Assembly (NCBI GenBank): GCA_023391695.1
Contig: JAEWAK010000073.1
Span: 111,544-175,543 of the forward strand
Length of the DNA stretch: 64,000 bases
Direction of reading: 5' to 3'
Source: Bacillota bacterium
GTDB lineage: Bacteria > Bacillota > Clostridia > Lachnospirales > Lachnospiraceae
The position numbers and the translations under genes are program-made. Below the pieces are notes generated by a model that was not told where the DNA came from, did not search any database, and saw nothing but the letters and a program-made list of their open reading frames with translations. Shown one piece after another: positions 59,674 through 64,000 of the stretch. Position 1 is the stretch's first letter, and each line of letters opens with the position of its first letter.

Positions 59674-60933
59674 TTGTATAAAAAAATTATACCTTATATA
59701 AATTGTGAAAATGAATTACCGGTAAACGTAATATCGGAGGCCGTACTGTATGAAACCGGCGGGGCAGACGAATTGTTCCTGTTCAATTATTCCCTGGAGG
59801 AAGGTTCCAGGGAGGAATTTTTCGGAACGGTCAAAGAAATAAGCAGACAGACTGATATTCCAATCTATATCGGCTGTAATGTAAAACGTTTTGAAGATAT
59901 AAAAAAAGCCTTATATACAGGTGCTTCCTATGTCATATTAAAACATTCCCTGTTAAACGGGGAGCAGGTGTTAAAAGAAGCTTCCGAGCGGTTCGGCAGG
60001 GATAGCATTATTCTTGAACCGGACAATTACAGGGATATCTATAATCGGGAATTTATGGAGTCCTTAAAAGAGCTTGGGGTATATGCCTTATTATTAAAGC
60101 AGGTGGAACTGACAGAGGAACTGGTTGAAACCATTGATGCCGCTGTCCTGCCCGTAATTATTGGTGACAGCCTCAGGGATAATGATATGGCTGCTTTGTT
60201 GAAACCAAAGCAGATACTTGGCATTGCAACGGATTATTTTAAGAATAAAGACCTGTTTAAAGCCAAACAGTCCTTAAAAGCACAAAGCATAGAAGTAAAT
60301 ACCTTTGACAGCAGTATTAATTTCAGTGAATTTAATTTAAATAAGGATGGGCAGATCCCGGTGGTAGTCCAGGAATACAAGACCAATGAAGTACTGATGG
60401 TCGCCTATATGAATGAGGAAGCTTTCCGGAAAACCGTCGAGACAGGCAGAATGACCTATTACAGCAGAAGCCGGAATACCCTGTGGACCAAGGGAGAGAC
60501 TTCCGGCCATTACCAGTATGTGAAAGCTTTAATGCTGGACTGTGATAAGGATACCATACTGGCCAAGGTTCTGCAGGTAGGTCCGGCCTGCCATACCGGA
60601 AGCCAATCCTGCTTTTATACGGAACTCGTTAAAAAAGAATACGATGATGCCAATCCTCTTACTGTTTTTAATGAGGTTTTTGGTATGATCCTGGACCGTA
60701 AAAAGAATCCGAAAGAAGGATCTTATACGAATTACCTGTTTGATAAGGGAATCGACAAAATATTGAAAAAATGCGGGGAAGAAGCTGCCGAAATCATAAT
60801 TGCCGCCAAAAACCCGGACTCAGAAGAACTAAAATATGAAATCTCAGATTTCTTATACCATATGATGGTATTGATGGCAGAGTGCAATCTGGATTGGTCC
60901 GATATTGTCAGGGAGCTTGTACACAGAAGATAA
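59674..60933 (+). CDS. hisIE: HisIE with N-terminal degenerate HisA/HisF-like barrel
   Basis: A 419-residue fusion. The C-terminal half is HisI (about 225-315: YMNEEAFRKTVETGRMTYYS, TSGHYQYVKALMLDCDKDTI, CHTGSQSCF with zinc ligands) plus HisE (about 325-419: EGSYTNYLFDKGIDKILKKC, EEAAEIIIAAKN, YHMMVLM). These remove pyrophosphate and open the ring of PR-ATP. The first 215 residues resemble a HisA/HisF (beta-alpha)8 barrel (YKKIIPYINCENELPV, GGADELFLFNY, IPIYIGCNVKRFEDIKKALY), but the first catalytic Asp (IPxLD in HisF) is replaced by Asn. Separate hisA, hisF and hisH are not in the window. TTG start has GGAGG upstream. Confidence 0.9.
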   Translation: MYKKIIPYINCENELPVNVISEAVLYETGGADELFLFNYSLEEGSREEFFGTVKEISRQTDIPIYIGCNVKRFEDIKKALYTGASYVILKHSLLNGEQVLKEASERFGRDSIILEPDNYRDIYNREFMESLKELGVYALLLKQVELTEELVETIDAAVLPVIIGDSLRDNDMAALLKPKQILGIATDYFKNKDLFKAKQSLKAQSIEVNTFDSSINFSEFNLNKDGQIPVVVQEYKTNEVLMVAYMNEEAFRKTVETGRMTYYSRSRNTLWTKGETSGHYQYVKALMLDCDKDTILAKVLQVGPACHTGSQSCFYTELVKKEYDDANPLTVFNEVFGMILDRKKNPKEGSYTNYLFDKGIDKILKKCGEEAAEIIIAAKNPDSEELKYEISDFLYHMMVLMAECNLDWSDIVRELVHRR

Positions 60934-60997
60934 GGCAGTTTTGTGTTCATGGCAACCCAGGAACTTCACCAAGGATTGGAAAAATTTAAAATAAGTC

Positions 60998-61026
60998 TTG
61001 CAATATAAAAATATTGGTGTTATAAT
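60998..61026 (+). promoter_or_regulatory. Sigma-A-like promoter of the rimP-nusA-infB operon
   Basis: TTGCAA (60998-61003), 17-base spacer, TATAAT (61021-61026). It would produce a leader of about 150 bases before rimP ATG 61181. The 64 bases between the hisIE stop and this promoter show no convincing terminator. Confidence 0.75.
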
Positions 61027-61059
61027 AACCTAATGTAAGTATGATACTAGAATGAATGG

Positions 61060-61079
61060 GAGTGGACGAAAGTCCACTC
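61060..61079 (+). promoter_or_regulatory. GNRA-loop hairpin in the rimP leader
   Basis: GAGTGGAC-GAAA-GTCCACTC (61060-61079), perfect eight-pair stem with a GAAA tetraloop, followed by TTTGTATTTGTG. It could be an attenuator or an RNA stability/binding element in the nusA operon leader. A second weaker stem CCTGCGG/CCGCACAGG lies at about 61110-61135. Confidence 0.6.
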
Positions 61080-61180
61080 TTTGTATTTGTGTAAAGATAC
61101 AAAGGCACCTGCCTGCGGCAGTATACCGCACAGGAAGTGATAGCAGACCGGATCCAATCGATAAATCCATGGAGGTTATA

Positions 61181-61648
61181 ATGACTAAGAGAGAAGAATA
61201 TGAACTGAAAACAGAAAAACTTTTAGAACCGATCATACAGAAAAACAATTTTGAACTTGTTGATGTGGAATATGTGAAAGAAGGCGGCAACTGGTATCTC
61301 CGTGCCTATATTGACAAAGAAGGCGGCATCACTGTGGATGATTGTGAAGTGATCAGCAGGACATTAAGTGATTTGCTGGATGAACACGACTTTATTCCGG
61401 AAGCTTATATCCTGGAAGTCAGTTCGCCCGGTTTAGGCAGGCAGTTAAAGAAAGAAAAAGATTTTGCCAGAAGCATAAACAAAGAAGTGGAAATCAAGTT
61501 ATTTAAACCTATCAATAAACAAAAGGAAATAGTAGGTTTTCTGGCAGGTTACGATGGAGAGAAATTTACAATCAGGCTGGAGGATGAAAGTATTATCGAT
61601 ATTCCCCGTGCAAATACGGCACTGATTCGTTTGGCTTTTGATTTTTAA
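61181..61648 (+). CDS. rimP: Ribosome maturation factor RimP
   Basis: A 155-residue protein that helps assemble the 30S subunit. Signatures: FELVDVEYVKEGGNWYLRAY, DKEGGITVDDCEVISRTL and YILEVSSPGLGRQLKKEKDF. ATG 61181 follows GGAGG by six bases; the frame is open further upstream into the leader, including the hairpin, but without an RBS. It opens the rimP-nusA-rnpM-ylxQ-infB cluster. Confidence 0.95.
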   Translation: MTKREEYELKTEKLLEPIIQKNNFELVDVEYVKEGGNWYLRAYIDKEGGITVDDCEVISRTLSDLLDEHDFIPEAYILEVSSPGLGRQLKKEKDFARSINKEVEIKLFKPINKQKEIVGFLAGYDGEKFTIRLEDESIIDIPRANTALIRLAFDF

Positions 61649-61693
61649 TTGAAGGGATAGAACAAGAACAATAATGAGGAGGATCAGCAGAAA

Positions 61694-62749
61694 ATGAATA
61701 ACAACAAAGAGTTAATTGACGCATTAAACCAGATTGAAAGAGAAAAAGATATCAGCAAGGAGATTTTATTGGAAGCTATGGAGAATTCCCTGGTTGCAGC
61801 CTGCAAAAACCACTTTGGAAAAGCAGATAATATCAGGGTAAACATAAATCGGGATACCGGTGCCGTAGGGGTATATGCGGAACGGGAAATCGTTGAAACC
61901 GTTGTAGACCCCGTAACGCAGATCAGCGTGGTGGAAGCAAAATTAAAATATCCGAAGAATGATATCGGCGATATCGTTAATGTGGAAGTAACTCCAAAGA
62001 ATTTTGGGCGTATTGCCGCCCAGAAAGCAAAGCAGGTGGTAGTACAAAAAATCAGGGAAGAAGAACGGAAAGTTTTATTTAACCAGTATTACAGTAAAGA
62101 AAAAGATGTTGTAACCGGTATTGTGCAGCGTTACGTAGGCAATAATGTAAGTATCAATCTCGGCAAGGTGGATGCCGTTTTAACGGAGAATGAACAGGTT
62201 AAAACAGAGCATTTTAGACCTACGGACCGCATTAAGCTTTATGTACTGGAAGTAAAGGATACTACCAAGGGACCAAGGATAACGGTTTCCAGAACACATC
62301 CGGAACTTGTTAAAAGGCTGTTTGAAGCAGAGGTAACGGAAGTGAAGGATGGCACGGTGGAAATTAAGAGTATTTCCAGGGAAGCCGGTTCCAGGACAAA
62401 AATGGCCGTATATTCCAACAATCCGGATGTAGATCCGGTAGGTGCCTGTGTTGGTATGAACGGGGCAAGGGTAAATGCCATTGTCAATGAATTGCGCGGT
62501 GAAAAGATAGACATTATCAACTGGAGCGATGACCCGGCAATCCTGATTGAAAACGCCTTAAGTCCTGCCAAAGTAGTATCCGTGTATGTGGAGGAAGGAG
62601 AAAAGAGCGCTCGTGTAATCGTACCGGACTATCAGTTATCCCTTGCCATAGGCAAGGAAGGCCAGAACGCCAGATTAGCGGCCAGACTTACCGGTTTTAA
62701 AATAGATATCAAGAGTGAATCACAAGCTGAAGGGTATGGATGGGAATAG
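61694..62749 (+). CDS. nusA: Transcription termination/antitermination protein NusA
   Basis: A 351-residue NusA: N-terminal RNA polymerase-binding domain (residues 1-130), S1 domain (about 133-200, DVVTGIVQRYVGNNVSINLG), and two KH domains (about 205-350: DPVGACVGMNGARVNAIVNE, GEKIDIINWSDDPA, LSLAIGKEGQNARLAARLTG). It lacks the C-terminal acidic repeats of proteobacteria, normal for Firmicutes. Its stop is directly joined to the rnpM start (TAGATG). Confidence 0.96.
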   Translation: MNNNKELIDALNQIEREKDISKEILLEAMENSLVAACKNHFGKADNIRVNINRDTGAVGVYAEREIVETVVDPVTQISVVEAKLKYPKNDIGDIVNVEVTPKNFGRIAAQKAKQVVVQKIREEERKVLFNQYYSKEKDVVTGIVQRYVGNNVSINLGKVDAVLTENEQVKTEHFRPTDRIKLYVLEVKDTTKGPRITVSRTHPELVKRLFEAEVTEVKDGTVEIKSISREAGSRTKMAVYSNNPDVDPVGACVGMNGARVNAIVNELRGEKIDIINWSDDPAILIENALSPAKVVSVYVEEGEKSARVIVPDYQLSLAIGKEGQNARLAARLTGFKIDIKSESQAEGYGWE

Positions 62750-63025
62750 ATGAGTGCAGTAAAAAAAATTCCCCAGCGGCAATGCATTGGCTGCGGGGAA
62801 ATGAAAAATAAAAAAGAAATGATCAGAGTTATAAAAACACCGGAGGAGAATATCATTATCGACGCTACCGGCAAAAAAAACGGCAGAGGAGCATACATAT
62901 GCAAATCAACGGAATGTTTGGAGAAAGCCGTGAAAAGCCGGGGACTGGAACGTTCCTTAAAGGTGAGTATACCTCGTGAAGTCTATGAAGAATTAGAAAA
63001 GGAGCTGAGTGGACTTGAATTATGA
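62750..63025 (+). CDS. rnpM: YlxR/RnpM family RNA-binding protein
   Basis: A 91-residue protein with the YlxR signature KIPQRQCIGCGEMKNKKEMI and GKKNGRGAYICKSTECLEKA. In B. subtilis the homologue (RnpM) binds RNase P RNA and modulates its activity. It lies between nusA and the L7Ae-like gene as in most Firmicutes. Confidence 0.92.
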   Translation: MSAVKKIPQRQCIGCGEMKNKKEMIRVIKTPEENIIIDATGKKNGRGAYICKSTECLEKAVKSRGLERSLKVSIPREVYEELEKELSGLEL

Positions 63026-63395
63026 AAAGGATAGTACCGGGCCCAGGCCTATTGTTCAAAAAAAAGTATTTTCTTATATTGGAATCGCAGCCAAAGCAGG
63101 TTTTCTACAAAGCGGTGAATTCCTGACGGAAAAAGCCGTCAAAGAGGGTAAAGCCAAGTTGGTCATTGTTGCCGAGGATGCATCAAATAATACGAAAAAA
63201 ATGTTTACCAATATGTGTACTTACTATAAAGTGCCGATTTACTTTTTTGGTGAAAAAACAAATCTTGGCCACGCAATCGGAAAAGAATTCAGAGCGTCTC
63301 TGGTTCTCTTAGACAAAGGCTTGGCTGATACGGTAGAAAAGCAACTGAACACAATCAACAAAGACGGATGTATGGACACATACATGGAGTCGTAA
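63009..63395 (+). CDS. ylxQ: L7Ae-like ribosomal/kink-turn protein YlxQ
   Basis: A 128-residue L7Ae/L30e-type protein (FSYIGIAAKAGFLQSGEFLT, AKLVIVAEDASNNTKKMFTN, PIYFFGEKTNLGHAIGKEFR). It probably binds kink-turn RNA. The start may be GTG 63009 (four bases from AAAAGGAG) or TTG 63015; both overlap the end of rnpM. The C-terminal 20 residues are extra compared with short YlxQ proteins. Confidence 0.88.
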   Translation: MDLNYEKDSTGPRPIVQKKVFSYIGIAAKAGFLQSGEFLTEKAVKEGKAKLVIVAEDASNNTKKMFTNMCTYYKVPIYFFGEKTNLGHAIGKEFRASLVLLDKGLADTVEKQLNTINKDGCMDTYMES

Positions 63396-63413
63396 AAAGT
63401 GGAGGTAGTAAGT

Positions 63414-64000
63414 ATGGCAAAAATTAAAATATATGAATTAGCAAAGGAAATGGATAAACACAGCAAAGATATCATAACTTATTTAAATGAAAAAGGTGTG
63501 GATATAAAAAGTCATATGAGCAGTATTGACGATAATACCATTACCATGGTAAGGGAACATTTCGTACCCAAAACCAAACCGGCCGAAAGACCGGTAACCG
63601 GGCAATCTACATCCAGGCCGGATGGCGGCGGCAGGCAGACAACTCCTTCCCAAAGTGCGGCTCATTCCCAGGCAGTTCCTTCTCATGGCACATCAGACGT
63701 TTCGCAGAAGGAAAGACCTGCCGGCAGCGGTTTTACCGGACAGAATAACAGGCCGGGCCAGGGAAATTCCGGCGATCAAAGACAGATGGGGCAGAACAGC
63801 CAGAACCGTCCCTTCAATAATCAGAATAACAGGCCGGCCAACAGACCCCAGAGCGAGCAGCAGGGCCAGAACCGTCCATACGGCCAGAATAGCCAGCAGG
63901 GCCAGAATAGCCAGCAGGGCCAGAACCGTCCTTATGGCCAGAATAGCCAGCAGGGCCAGAACCGTTCTTATGGCCAGAATAGCCAGCAGGGCCAGAACCG
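63414..64000 (+). CDS. infB: Translation initiation factor IF-2, N-terminal part (3' end outside window)
   Basis: The frame from ATG 63414 runs open to the window end (195 codons). It starts MAKIKIYELAKEMDKHSKDI with the IF2_N domain (KDIITYLNEKGVDIKSHMSS), followed by a long disordered linker rich in Pro, Gln, Asn, Gly and Arg. The GTPase domains lie beyond the window. RBS GGAGGTAG. Gene order after ylxQ confirms infB. The Gln/Asn/Gly linker is internally repetitive (see the separate repeat entry). Confidence 0.93.
   Translation, partial: MAKIKIYELAKEMDKHSKDIITYLNEKGVDIKSHMSSIDDNTITMVREHFVPKTKPAERPVTGQSTSRPDGGGRQTTPSQSAAHSQAVPSHGTSDVSQKERPAGSGFTGQNNRPGQGNSGDQRQMGQNSQNRPFNNQNNRPANRPQSEQQGQNRPYGQNSQQGQNSQQGQNRPYGQNSQQGQNRSYGQNSQQGQN
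63867..64000 (+). repeat. 36-base in-frame minisatellite in infB
   Basis: CAGAACCGT recurs at 63867, 63921, 63957 and, cut by the window end, 63993, spacings 54, 36 and 36. The unit codes RPYGQNSQQGQN; the 54-base interval has an additional SQQGQN half-unit (18 bases). The array continues beyond the window. Near-identical units show recent slippage or unequal exchange that keeps the frame. Confidence 0.85.

Overview
The window is a compact, AT-rich, almost entirely plus-strand piece of a motile, Gram-positive, anaerobe-type Firmicutes chromosome. The gene content (FliY in place of FliN, CheC/CheD chemotaxis, FlhF/FlhG inside the flagellar operon, a flagellar sigma factor at its end, HisZ plus short HisG, and the rimP-nusA-rnpM-ylxQ-infB order) fits Clostridia, most likely Lachnospiraceae. 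The genus cannot be fixed from the sequence alone. I see no transposase, phage gene or CRISPR array.

Layout. (1) 1-26.3 kb: a flagellar/chemotaxis super-operon running fliI(partial)-fliJ-motE-like-fliK-flgD-flagellar operon protein-flgE-flbD-motA-motB-fliL-fliM-fliY-cheY-fliO-fliP-fliQ-fliR-flhB-flhA-flhF-flhG-PilZ-cheB-cheA-cheW-cheC-cheD-small membrane protein-sigD. It encodes export apparatus, hook, stator, C-ring switch, placement GTPase/ATPase and most of the chemotaxis pathway; cheR and receptors are not here. (2) 26.3-29.6 kb: four poorly characterised genes behind sigD (FapA-type polymer protein, a 103-aa protein, a DUF6115 protein, and an MltG-like protein with only the non-catalytic domain), closed by a terminator. 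(3) 29.6-34.4 kb: DUF434 protein, a minus-strand lipoprotein, an OmpR-type two-component pair and tRNA-Leu(CAA). (4) 34.5-55.4 kb: housekeeping and envelope genes: zinc-finger membrane protein, polA, coaE, FtsA-like protein, walJ-type hydrolase, ACT protein, UPF0210 protein, pepD, CapA-like, LCP, M23 peptidase, small alarmone synthetase, RsmF-like, RsuA-like, HAD, RluD-like and recU. (5) 55.4-60.9 kb: a his operon (hisZ-G-D-B-IE) behind a perfect-consensus promoter; its last gene carries a degenerate HisA/HisF-like barrel fused to HisI-HisE. (6) 61-64 kb: rimP-nusA-rnpM-ylxQ-infB(partial).

The most unusual signal lies in the gaps of region 4. Several families of short stem-loop repeats sit immediately 5' of start codons and end in the Shine-Dalgarno of the next gene. 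Family A has five hairpins in four gaps, with constant flanks and compensating stem changes, upstream of polA, coaE, the M23 peptidase and the HAD gene. Family B is a 71-bp tandem array upstream of pepD, with one more unit upstream of the M23 gene. Family C is a double hairpin upstream of cheY, cheB and recU. Family D is an 87-bp direct duplication upstream of the FtsA-like gene. They look like modular 5'-leader elements that carry translation signals and may have spread from gene to gene. That mobility and any regulatory role are inference. The repeats also open false in-frame N-terminal extensions, so start codons were chosen by ribosome-binding-site position.
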